DNA from: Bacteroidales bacterium
GTDB taxonomy: Bacteria; Bacteroidota; Bacteroidia; Bacteroidales; Marinilabiliaceae
Direction of reading: 5' to 3'
DNA: 47,406 nucleotides
Assembly: GCA_012838865.1 (NCBI GenBank)
Contig: DUOK01000175.1
Location: 1-47,406 of the forward strand
Shown here: piece by piece, positions 1 through 8,103 of the stretch
Layout: each line of letters begins with the position of its first letter
Position numbering within the stretch: the first letter of the stretch is position 1
Position numbers and translations under genes: made by a program
Notes under the pieces: model-generated
What the model was told of the DNA's origin: nothing
Seen by the model: only the letters and a program-made list of their open reading frames with translations
The model's database searches: none

Positions 1-1
1 A

Positions 2-118
2 TTGGGCGTGAATCCCTTTGACCAGCCCGGTGTAGAAGCCTACAAAAAGAACATGTTTGCCCTCCTGGGTAAACCCGGCTTCGAAAAAGAAACGGAAGCC
101 CTGCGCAAACGCATCTAA
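2..118 (+). CDS. pgi: Glucose-6-phosphate isomerase, C-terminal fragment (gene runs off the window)
   Basis: In-frame translation [38 protein letters not shown] matches the GPI C-terminal signature ([12 protein letters not shown]). Confidence 0.88.
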   Translation: MGVNPFDQPGVEAYKKNMFALLGKPGFEKETEALRKRI

Positions 119-140
119 GCAGCGCTTTTACAAGCAACAA

Positions 141-169
141 AAAATCCGGCCACAGGGCCGGATTTTTTT
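141..169 (+). terminator. Intrinsic terminator after pgi
   Basis: AAAATCCGGCC / GGCCGGATTTT, 11-bp perfect stem, loop ACAG, followed by T-tract. Confidence 0.85.
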
Positions 170-257
170 GTTTATACCTTTCCCCGGTCGCGCTTCCTAA
201 AAATTCACTAAATTTGTGACCCGCACCATATAAAATATTCCCACAGAAGGCAAAAAG

Positions 258-2240
258 ATGATAGACCCAGGTACTGTTGACCGGATAATGGAAGCTGCAC
301 AAAGCCAAATCACCGAGGTGATATCGGAATTTGTGAACCTCAAGCGCCGGGGCATCAACTACATTGGCAACTGTCCCTTTCACAACGAAAAAACCCCCTC
401 CTTCATCGTATCGCCCCACAAAGGCATATTCAAATGCTTTGGCTGCGGCAAGGGCGGCAACGCCGTCAACTTTTTAATGGAGCACGAACAACTCAGCTTT
501 GTCGACGCCCTCAAAGTACTCGGTCGCAAATTCCACATCCCCATCGAAGAAAAGGAGCCAACGCCCCAGGAGCTTCAACAGCAAAACGAGCGGGAAAGCA
601 TGCTGGTGGTCACCGAATACGCCGCCAGGTATTTCAGTCAAATGCTCTACGAAAGCGATGAGGGGCAGTCGGTGGGACTGGCTTACTTTCGGCAGCGGGG
701 CTTTCGCGACGACATCATCAAAAAATTTCAACTGGGCTACTCCCCCGAGCAGCGCGATGCCCTCACTAAGCAAGCCCAACAGCAGGGCTACAAGCTGCCC
801 TACCTCGAGAAAACAGGCCTCAGCATCGTGCGCGACGATTACAAGGCCGACCGTTTCCGGGGACGCGTCATCTTCCCCATTCACAGTCTCTCCGGCCGCA
901 TCATCGCCTTTGGCGGACGCGTACTGCGCACCGATGCCAAAACCGCCAAATACCTGAACTCCCCCGAGTCGGAGATCTACCACAAAAGTCGCATCCTTTA
1001 CGGCATCTATCAGGCACGGCAGGAAATGGTGCGGCAAGACCGAACCTACCTCGTAGAAGGCTACACCGATGTGCTCTCCTTTCACCAGGCCGGCATTACC
1101 AACGTCGTAGCCTCCAGCGGAACCGCGCTGACGGTCGACCAAATCCGGCTGATGGCCCGCTTTTCGCCCAACATCACCATCATATACGACGGCGACGCCG
1201 CCGGCATAAAGGCCTCCTTGCGGGGAATCGACCTGGTGCTGGAAGAAGGCATGAATGTAAAAGTACTGTTGCTGCCCGAAGGAGAGGACCCCGACTCCTT
1301 TGCCAAAAAACTGGGTGGCGAAAAACTGCTCGAATACATCAAGGAACACGAAACCGACTTCATCCGCTTCAAGACCTCCATCCTTTTGAAGGACACCGAA
1401 GGCGACCCCATTAAAAAAGCCCAGCTCATTCAGGACATCGTCCGCAGCATTGCCGTGATTCCCGACCCCATCGTCCGCTCGGTCTACGTAAAAGAATGCA
1501 GCCGCATGATGGAAGTGGACGAGCCCGTGCTCTACACCGAAATCGGCAAAATCAAGAAGAAACAACAAGAGAAAGCACGACCACGCCCCACCGGCAGCTA
1601 TGGGGGAGGACCCACCGCCCCGGCCGCCTCCCCGGCAAGCACAGCGGTGCCGGCCGACTCGGCCAGGCCCCTGCCGGAGCTGACCGACAATCCCCTCGAA
1701 AACGAGGAAAGGGAAGTGCTGCGCTTCCTCTTGAAATACGGCGAGCAGCCCCTGGGCGCGGTAGAGGCAGAAGGCGAGACCCGAGAAATGACCGTGGGCC
1801 AGTACATCGTGCATGCCCTGCGCGAAGACGAGCTCGAAAGCCGCAACCCCCTGCACAACGAGATGCTCGAAGCCTATGAAAGTCAACACCAGAAAGCCGG
1901 CTTCCAGGCACAACGCTTCTTCGTGTCGCACAGCAATCCCGCCATCAGCAGTCTGGCCAGCGACCTCATTGCCCGCGAGTACCACCTGAGTCGCATCCAC
2001 AACAAATACGGGCAGGTGAACAAAGACGAGGACGTACTGCCGGCCCTGGTGCCCCGCGTAGTCACCGAACTCAAGTGGAAAATGGTAAAAATACGCATGG
2101 AGGAAGTCCGACAAGCCCTCAAAGAAGCCCAGGACCAGGGCCGTGAAAGCGACCTGTTGGAACTCATGCAGCAGCTGGCCCTGCTGCAACAAGCCTTTAA
2201 AATCATTTCGCAACAACACGGCGAACGCACCGTCATATAA
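258..2240 (+). CDS. dnaG: DNA primase
   Basis: CPFHNEKTPSFIVSPHKGIFKCFGCGKGGNAV zinc-binding domain; Toprim EGYTDVLSFHQAGITNVVASSGTALT and IIYDGDAAG motifs. Confidence 0.97.
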   Translation: MIDPGTVDRIMEAAQSQITEVISEFVNLKRRGINYIGNCPFHNEKTPSFIVSPHKGIFKCFGCGKGGNAVNFLMEHEQLSFVDALKVLGRKFHIPIEEKEPTPQELQQQNERESMLVVTEYAARYFSQMLYESDEGQSVGLAYFRQRGFRDDIIKKFQLGYSPEQRDALTKQAQQQGYKLPYLEKTGLSIVRDDYKADRFRGRVIFPIHSLSGRIIAFGGRVLRTDAKTAKYLNSPESEIYHKSRILYGIYQARQEMVRQDRTYLVEGYTDVLSFHQAGITNVVASSGTALTVDQIRLMARFSPNITIIYDGDAAGIKASLRGIDLVLEEGMNVKVLLLPEGEDPDSFAKKLGGEKLLEYIKEHETDFIRFKTSILLKDTEGDPIKKAQLIQDIVRSIAVIPDPIVRSVYVKECSRMMEVDEPVLYTEIGKIKKKQQEKARPRPTGSYGGGPTAPAASPASTAVPADSARPLPELTDNPLENEEREVLRFLLKYGEQPLGAVEAEGETREMTVGQYIVHALREDELESRNPLHNEMLEAYESQHQKAGFQAQRFFVSHSNPAISSLASDLIAREYHLSRIHNKYGQVNKDEDVLPALVPRVVTELKWKMVKIRMEEVRQALKEAQDQGRESDLLELMQQLALLQQAFKIISQQHGERTVI

Positions 2241-2255
2241 CAAGTTAAGTAAAGC

Positions 2256-2741
2256 ATGAAGACCGTAAGTCATACCGACCAGGCCACCATTGAAGCCATC
2301 ATTCGCAAATGCGACATCTGTTTTATAGGGGTCGTCACCCCCGAAAACCAGCCCTACGTGCTGCCCATGAATTTTGGTTATGAAGAAGGCCTAATCTATT
2401 TGCACAGCGCCCCCGAAGGGCGCGTGATACGGGCCCTGGAACAAAAGGCCGACATCTGCATTACCTTCAGTACCGACCACGCCCTGGCCTTTCAGCATCC
2501 CGAAGTAGCCTGCAGCTACCGCATGAAATCGAAGAGTGTTGTCGCCTTTGGCCGGGTGGCCTTTGTGGACGACATGGACGAAAAACGCAAAGCCCTGGAC
2601 ATCATCATGCGCCAATACAGCGACAAGACCTTCAGCTACAGCGACCCGGCCGTACGCAACGTAAAAATTTGGAAAGTAGCCGTGGACGACATCTCTTGCA
2701 AAGAGTTTGGCGCCCCCCACGAAAGATATAAGCCCCAATAA
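2256..2741 (+). CDS. Pyridoxamine 5'-phosphate oxidase family (NimA-like flavin-binding) protein
   Basis: Split-barrel sequence: CFIGVVTPENQPYVLPMNFGYEEGLIYLHSAPEGRVIRAL. Confidence 0.75.
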   Translation: MKTVSHTDQATIEAIIRKCDICFIGVVTPENQPYVLPMNFGYEEGLIYLHSAPEGRVIRALEQKADICITFSTDHALAFQHPEVACSYRMKSKSVVAFGRVAFVDDMDEKRKALDIIMRQYSDKTFSYSDPAVRNVKIWKVAVDDISCKEFGAPHERYKPQ

Positions 2742-2768
2742 GGGTGGACCGACAAAAACCACTGTCTC

Positions 2769-4001
2769 ATGGTACTCAACTACATCTGGATCGCCTTTTT
2801 TCTCATCGCCTTTGTGGTAGCCCTCCTGCGCCTGCTCTTTTTGCAGGATTTGGAGATCTTTCCGAATTTGGTCAACGCCACCTTCGACTACGCCCGCACC
2901 GGCTTTGAAATTTCGCTCGGCCTTACCGGTGTACTCACCCTTTGGCTGGGTTTCATGAAAATAGCCGAAAAAGGCGGCATGATTCAATTGATGACCCGCG
3001 CCATAGGCCCCTTTTTCAACCGGCTGTTTCCCGATTTGCCCAAGAACCATCCGGCCTACGGCTCCATGATGATGAACCTGGCCGCCAACATGCTGGGGCT
3101 CGACAATGCCGCCACCCCCATGGGTTTAAAGGCCATGAAAGAAATGCAGACCGTAAATCCCCATAAGGAGTCGGCCTCCAATCCCCAAATCATGTTTCTG
3201 GTGCTCAACACCTCGGGACTCACCATCATCCCCATCTCCATTATGGTGTACCGTGCCCAGTTTGGAGCCGCCAACCCCGCCGACATCTTCCTGCCCATCC
3301 TCCTGGCCACCTTCTTCTCCACCCTGGCCGGCGTGCTCACCGTATCCCTGGTGCAGGGCATCAAACTGTACGACAAAGTGATTCTGAGTTACCTGGGGGG
3401 CTTGACAGCGGCAGTCGGCGCCCTCATTTGGGGCCTCTCCCAACTCGAGCGCGATCAGCTGCAGGTGGTCTCCCTGCTCATAGCCAACCTCACCCTCTTC
3501 GGCTTCATCACCCTGTTTATCGTACGGGCCATGCTGAAAAAAGTGAATGTTTACGAAGCCTTTGTCGAAGGCGGCAAAGAAGGTTTTGGCATCGCCATCA
3601 AAATCATCCCCTACCTCATCGCCATTCTGGTGGCCATTGGCGTATTCCGGGCCTCCGGAGCCATGGACTACCTCATCGACGGAGTGGCCTGGTTGTTTGC
3701 CCATCTGGGCGTCGATACCCGCTTTGTAGATGCCCTGCCCACCGCCCTGATGAAACCCCTGAGCGGCAGCGGAGCACGCGGCATGATGATCGATGCCCTG
3801 GAGACCTTTGGGGTCGACTCCTTTGCGGGCCGTCTCGCCTCCATCGTACAGGGTGCTACCGACACCACCTTCTACATCATCGCCGTCTATTTTGGTTCGG
3901 TGGGCATCCGCAGGACCCGGTATGCGGTGGGGTGTGGACTCATAGCCGATTTTACAGGCATTGTAGCCGCCATCTTACTGGGCTACCTCTTCTTCGCCTA
4001 A
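2769..4001 (+). CDS. Nucleoside recognition (Gate) domain protein, SpmA-SpmB-like fusion membrane protein
   Basis: N half (NLAANMLGLDNAATPMGLKAMKEMQ) resembles SpmA; C half (LPTALMKPLSGSGARGMMIDALETFGVDSFAGRLASIVQGATDTTFYIIAVYFGSVGI) resembles SpmB. Confidence 0.85.
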   Translation: MVLNYIWIAFFLIAFVVALLRLLFLQDLEIFPNLVNATFDYARTGFEISLGLTGVLTLWLGFMKIAEKGGMIQLMTRAIGPFFNRLFPDLPKNHPAYGSMMMNLAANMLGLDNAATPMGLKAMKEMQTVNPHKESASNPQIMFLVLNTSGLTIIPISIMVYRAQFGAANPADIFLPILLATFFSTLAGVLTVSLVQGIKLYDKVILSYLGGLTAAVGALIWGLSQLERDQLQVVSLLIANLTLFGFITLFIVRAMLKKVNVYEAFVEGGKEGFGIAIKIIPYLIAILVAIGVFRASGAMDYLIDGVAWLFAHLGVDTRFVDALPTALMKPLSGSGARGMMIDALETFGVDSFAGRLASIVQGATDTTFYIIAVYFGSVGIRRTRYAVGCGLIADFTGIVAAILLGYLFFA

Positions 4002-4079
4002 GGGCGCTTCCTTGCGCAAAGACTTTACATTCTGCGCGTCTTTGCTTAACTTTAAAGGACCATCCTAAAAAAGAAGACC

Positions 4080-4322
4080 ATGACCAGCGAAGAAAAAAAG
4101 CAGAGCGATAAAAAAGCAAGCACCATCTGGAAACTGGGATGGGGCTGGTACCTGGCGGCGCCCCTGCTGGGGCTCCTTGCACTGGCCGCCGGCAAGGGCG
4201 TCAACGACACCCTGGCCGCACCACCCCGATCGGCCCTCGACATATTAAAAGAGCGCTATGCCAAAGGCGAAATCGACCGTTCCGAATTTGAAGAAAAGAA
4301 AAACGACCTGCTTTCGATTTAA
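4080..4322 (+). CDS. Small membrane protein with C-terminal SHOCT-like domain
   Basis: One TM segment followed by ALDILKERYAKGEIDRSEFEEKKNDL, typical SHOCT motif. Confidence 0.75.
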   Translation: MTSEEKKQSDKKASTIWKLGWGWYLAAPLLGLLALAAGKGVNDTLAAPPRSALDILKERYAKGEIDRSEFEEKKNDLLSI

Positions 4323-4328
4323 TGTCGT

Positions 4329-5231
4329 CTAAAACACATTTTTTGTCCCGTTAAAGTTCATGCGAAACTCGCTGGGCGTGCACTTTTGCTTCTTCTTAAA
4401 AGTGCGGTTAAAATTGGAAATATTGTTGAACCCACATTCGTAACAAATTTCCGAAACCGTCTTATTGCTTTCAATCAACAGCCGCGTGGCATAACCCAGG
4501 CGCATCTCATTCACAAATTCGATAAAAGATTTGCCCGTTCGCTGCTTAATGAGGCGACTGAAAGAGACCACCGACATATTCAGCAAACCAGCCGCCTCTT
4601 CCAGCAAAATTTTTTTACTGAAATTGGCCCGCACATAGTTGTAAATCTTCTCGATGCGCTCACTGTTGTGAAAATCGTTGCTGTGCTGGAACGATAAATT
4701 CGTGAGCAAACGCTGACCGCGCGAAGTAGCCAGGTCGTACAACAGCGACTGAAACTCAATAAAGGAGTCAAAGCCCCGTTTCTGACTCAGCGAAGTCAAA
4801 CGCCCCTCTATTTGCCGGGCCGTTTCCTTAGAGAACGAAAGGCCGCGCTGGGCATTATTCAACAAATCCCTGATGGGTTTCAGCATATTTTTAGCAATCA
4901 GCGACTCCCCAAAAATATCTCGCGGAAATTGAATGGTAATTTCATGCAGCAAAACCTTACCCGTATTTCTGAAGTTTTCCCAACCGTGGTAAAGGTTGGG
5001 GCCCACCATCACCAACTCATAATCATCAATCTCCTCAATCGAGTCGCCCACCACCCGGCGCGCCCCCCGCGCATTGGCAATAAAATTAATTTCGTACTCG
5101 GGGTGAAAATGAATGGGATAAGTAAAAAGGGAGCGTTGACGATCAAAGACCAAAAAACAATCGTCCTCATTCAGCGGGGTAATCTCCCGGTGAATCGAAT
5201 CCCGAACCGGCGTCATCACAACATCTTGCAT
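4329..5231 (-). CDS. AraC-family transcriptional regulator (N-terminal cupin, C-terminal double HTH)
   Basis: FHPEYEINFI cupin; C-term KKILLEEAAGLLNMSVVSFSRLIKQRTGKSFIEFVNEMRLGYATRLL...CGFNNISNFNRTFKKKQKCTPSEFR. Start moved to the internal ATG at 5231 (ORF extends to 5300). Confidence 0.9.
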   Translation of the reverse strand: MQDVVMTPVRDSIHREITPLNEDDCFLVFDRQRSLFTYPIHFHPEYEINFIANARGARRVVGDSIEEIDDYELVMVGPNLYHGWENFRNTGKVLLHEITIQFPRDIFGESLIAKNMLKPIRDLLNNAQRGLSFSKETARQIEGRLTSLSQKRGFDSFIEFQSLLYDLATSRGQRLLTNLSFQHSNDFHNSERIEKIYNYVRANFSKKILLEEAAGLLNMSVVSFSRLIKQRTGKSFIEFVNEMRLGYATRLLIESNKTVSEICYECGFNNISNFNRTFKKKQKCTPSEFRMNFNGTKNVF

Positions 5232-5479
5232 AGCACAACAGATTAAAAGGCAACAAATTTTAACAAAAATACATAAAATCAGATACAATAATACTACCAC
5301 CCCTTAAAAAAAATCATCCAAACAAATCGCAATAAATCGCACAGAACAGCAAACTCAGACCACAACTACAATAATAAACACACATTAATCCTCCAAAACA
5401 GCCTTAATAAAAGTGAAAAACGACATTATTCTACCATCGTGTACAAACGGCCCCACCAACAACATTTTCACTAAAAGCT

Positions 5480-5509
5480 TTTGCAGTAGTGAAAAAGCAG
5501 CTATCTTTG
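5480..5509 (+). promoter_or_regulatory. Bacteroidota-type promoter for rpsP (TTTG N18 TATCTTTG)
   Basis: TTTG at 5480-5483 and TAnnTTTG (TATCTTTG) at 5502-5509, about 45 nt upstream of the start codon. Confidence 0.7.
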
Positions 5510-5553
5510 CAGTCGCTAAAAAAGTAGGTTGTATTAATTGAAATTTATTTAAC

Positions 5554-6111
5554 ATGCCCGTAAAAATTAGATTAACAAGACACGGACGCAAAAGGTATGC
5601 TTACTACCACATTGTGGTAGCTGACAGCAGGGCGCCACGAGATGGCAGGTACATTGAAAGGATTGGTTCTTACAATCCCAACACGAATCCTGCTACCATT
5701 GACCTTAATGTTGATAAAGCCTTAACATGGCTTGGCCAGGGCGCCCAACCTACCGACACTGCCCGTGCAATTTTGAGCTACAAAGGTGTTATGATGAAGA
5801 AGCACCTGCTCGAAGGCGTAAAAAAAGGAGCTTTTGACGAAGCCGAAGCAGAGCGTCGTTTCAACAAGTGGATGGAGGAAAAAGAAGCCAAGATCCAGGA
5901 GAAGAAAGACCAGCTGGCGGGACAAAAAGCAATGAGCAAAAAAGAGCGTTTGGAACAAGAAGCAAAAATCAACGCCGAAAGAGCCGAGAAAATTGCCAAG
6001 AAAAACGCTGAGCTGGCTGCCGAAGCCGAAGCTGCCAATGCTGAAGCCACTGAAGAGGCTCCAGAAGAAGCCGCTGAAGAAGGTGCAGCAGAAGAACCGC
6101 AGGCTGAATAG
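5554..6111 (+). CDS. rpsP: 30S ribosomal protein S16 with Ala/Glu/Lys-rich C-terminal extension
   Basis: [42 protein letters not shown]; low-complexity acidic/basic tail. Confidence 0.96.
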   Translation: MPVKIRLTRHGRKRYAYYHIVVADSRAPRDGRYIERIGSYNPNTNPATIDLNVDKALTWLGQGAQPTDTARAILSYKGVMMKKHLLEGVKKGAFDEAEAERRFNKWMEEKEAKIQEKKDQLAGQKAMSKKERLEQEAKINAERAEKIAKKNAELAAEAEAANAEATEEAPEEAAEEGAAEEPQAE

Positions 6112-6140
6112 CAAGGCCCAGTCATTCTTCATAAAATTTA

Positions 6141-6172
6141 AAAACCCGTCTGGCCAACAGACGGGTTTTTTT
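6141..6172 (+). terminator. Intrinsic terminator between rpsP and rimM
   Basis: AAAACCCGTCTG / CAGACGGGTTTT, 12-bp perfect stem, loop GCCAA, T-tract. Confidence 0.85.
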
Positions 6173-6188
6173 ATACATTTATGCCGTT

Positions 6189-6722
6189 ATGATCGACAAA
6201 GACCAACAAATACATTTGGGCCAGGTGGCCAAACCACACGGCGTGGACGGAGAAGTGCTCATACGCATGCTTGCCCAATGGGAGAACTATGAACCCGCTC
6301 CTGATTTTATTTTTCTGGAGCTTCTTGGGGGACTGGTCCCCTTTGAAGTAAAAGCCTTGCGCTACCGACACAGCCACGACCTACTGGTGCAGCTCGACCG
6401 CATCAGCGATCAGGAACAAGCCAGGCAGCTGCAAGGCACTGCGGTTTATATCGCAGCGGAAGATTTGGGCGAAGCACCTCAGGAAGAAAAACGCTCCCTG
6501 AATCTCCTCACCGGCTTTCAGGTAAGCGAGCAGCGCCGCGGCAGTCTGGGTAAAATTCAAGCCGTGATCGAGATTCAAAACAATCCCCTGATAGAGCTGC
6601 TCATCAACGAAAAAGAGGTACTCATTCCCCTGCAGGAAGACTTCATTGTCCACATCGACTGGAAAAAACGCGAACTCACCATGCAGCTGCCTGAGGGACT
6701 CATAGAGCTGTACCTGGAATAA
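6189..6722 (+). CDS. rimM: Ribosome maturation factor RimM
   Basis: IHLGQVAKPHGVDGEVLI N-terminus, PRC-barrel C-terminus, adjacent to rpsP. Confidence 0.92.
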   Translation: MIDKDQQIHLGQVAKPHGVDGEVLIRMLAQWENYEPAPDFIFLELLGGLVPFEVKALRYRHSHDLLVQLDRISDQEQARQLQGTAVYIAAEDLGEAPQEEKRSLNLLTGFQVSEQRRGSLGKIQAVIEIQNNPLIELLINEKEVLIPLQEDFIVHIDWKKRELTMQLPEGLIELYLE

Positions 6723-7143
6723 GTCGCCCCTTCTCCATACGATCAAAAGCCCTGCGCCAGTCGTCCGGAATAAGCATCCCCGACTGGCTGGCCTGGTCGT
6801 AGCCCGCCATCACCGAATCACAGGTCGCCGTGGGTTCCGCATCCCCCTCCTTCACCAGCCACTGGAGCATGCGCAGACTCTTCCCGCCCAGGTGATACAC
6901 TCGCGTGAGCACCCGCACCTGATCATCGGGCAGGGTTTGCTTAAAAAAATCGGTTTTAATGGAAACGATCAGCACCACCTTATCGTTCTTCCACAGCTCC
7001 CCGCCAAAAGCCTCCCGCAGGTAGTGCACCCGGCCAATATCAAAATACTCCTGAATAATGGTATTGTTCACGTGCCCAAAACCATCCACATCGTTAAAGC
7101 GAATTTGAATGGGCGTAGCGTGATAGAACTCTTCCAGAGCCAT
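6700..7143 (-). CDS. Acyl-CoA thioesterase, hotdog fold (4-hydroxybenzoyl-CoA thioesterase-like)
   Basis: IQIRFNDVDGFGHVNNTIIQEYFDIGRVHYL motif. Confidence 0.85.
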   Translation of the reverse strand: MALEEFYHATPIQIRFNDVDGFGHVNNTIIQEYFDIGRVHYLREAFGGELWKNDKVVLIVSIKTDFFKQTLPDDQVRVLTRVYHLGGKSLRMLQWLVKEGDAEPTATCDSVMAGYDQASQSGMLIPDDWRRAFDRMEKGRLIPGTAL

Positions 7144-7153
7144 AAGTAAAAAA

Positions 7154-7960
7154 TTATACCGCTACACCAAAATCGCGCAGCGCGTCGTTCAACGAAGTTT
7201 TTAAATCGGTAGAAGCCTTCCGCTGTCCTATTATCAGCGCCGCAGGCACCTGGTAAGCACCAGCCGGAAACTGCTTGGTATAACTGCCCGGAATCACCAC
7301 CGAACGTGGCGGCACAAAACCTTTGTACTCCACAGGCTCGCTCCCGCTCACATCAATGATCTTGGTGGAACCGGTAAGCACCACATTGGCACCCAAAACG
7401 GCCTCCTTACCAATGCGGCAACCCTCTACCACAATGCAACGCGACCCAATAAAAGCCCCGTCCTCCACAATGACCGGTGCCGCCTGCAGGGGTTCCAGCA
7501 CCCCACCCAGTCCAACACCACCACTCAGGTGTACGTGCTTGCCCACCTGAGCACAACTGCCTACCGTGGCCCAGGTATCCACCATGGTGCCCTCATCCAC
7601 ATAGGCGCCAATGTTCAAATAAGAGGGCATCATCACCTCTCCGCGAGCCACATAGGCACCATAACGTGCCACAGCATGAGGCACCACGCGTACGCCCAAT
7701 TCCTTATAATTCCGTTTCAAGGCCATTTTATCGTGAAACTCAAAGGGACCCAATTCAATCGTTTCCATTTTTTGCATGGGAAAATACAAGATCACCGCCT
7801 TCTTTACCCACTCGTTGACCTGCCACTGGTCGCCCACCGGCTCAGCCACCCTCAAAACGCCCCGGTCCAGTTCATCAATGACCTTACGAATGGCCTCCCG
7901 GGTTTCCTCCTTGTCCAATAGGGAGCGGTCGTCCCATGCTGCTTCAATTACTTTTTGCAT
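7154..7960 (-). CDS. dapD: 2,3,4,5-tetrahydropyridine-2,6-dicarboxylate N-succinyltransferase
   Basis: Left-handed beta-helix: MMPSYLNIGAYVDEGTMVDTWATVGSCAQVGKHVHLSGGVGLGGVLEPLQAAPVIVEDGAFIGSRCIVVEG. Confidence 0.96.
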   Translation of the reverse strand: MQKVIEAAWDDRSLLDKEETREAIRKVIDELDRGVLRVAEPVGDQWQVNEWVKKAVILYFPMQKMETIELGPFEFHDKMALKRNYKELGVRVVPHAVARYGAYVARGEVMMPSYLNIGAYVDEGTMVDTWATVGSCAQVGKHVHLSGGVGLGGVLEPLQAAPVIVEDGAFIGSRCIVVEGCRIGKEAVLGANVVLTGSTKIIDVSGSEPVEYKGFVPPRSVVIPGSYTKQFPAGAYQVPAALIIGQRKASTDLKTSLNDALRDFGVAV

Positions 7961-8103
7961 AAAATTTAAAGGTTTGGTTCAACACTTAGATTTAGAAAAA
8001 ACAGGTTTGGTTCCTGTAAAAATAAGGGAAGCGGGTGGGAATTACCGGAAAAAAAACAACAGTTGTTGGAATTTTTATAATTTTAACAGCCAAGAACCCG
8101 AAC

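Noticed and set aside
474-2273. 599-aa minus-strand ORF opposite dnaG
   Set aside because: Antisense open frame from strong third-position C bias; dnaG on the plus strand is unambiguous.
3428-4111. 227-aa plus-strand ORF overlapping the Gate-domain gene
   Set aside because: Out-of-frame shadow of 2769-4001; Arg/His/Pro-rich composition typical of frame-shifted GC-rich DNA.
5323-5340. AAATCGCA direct repeats upstream of the AraC-family gene
   Set aside because: AT-rich and short; could easily be chance.
5554-6111. Long Ala/Glu/Lys-rich tail on S16
   Set aside because: Extended acidic/basic S16 tails are, to my knowledge, common in Bacteroidota; not treated as novel.
6700-6722. Convergent overlap of rimM and thioesterase 3' ends (also pdxB/PAP2 at 41447-41464)
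   Set aside because: Short tail-to-tail overlaps are common in compact genomes; no further signal seen.
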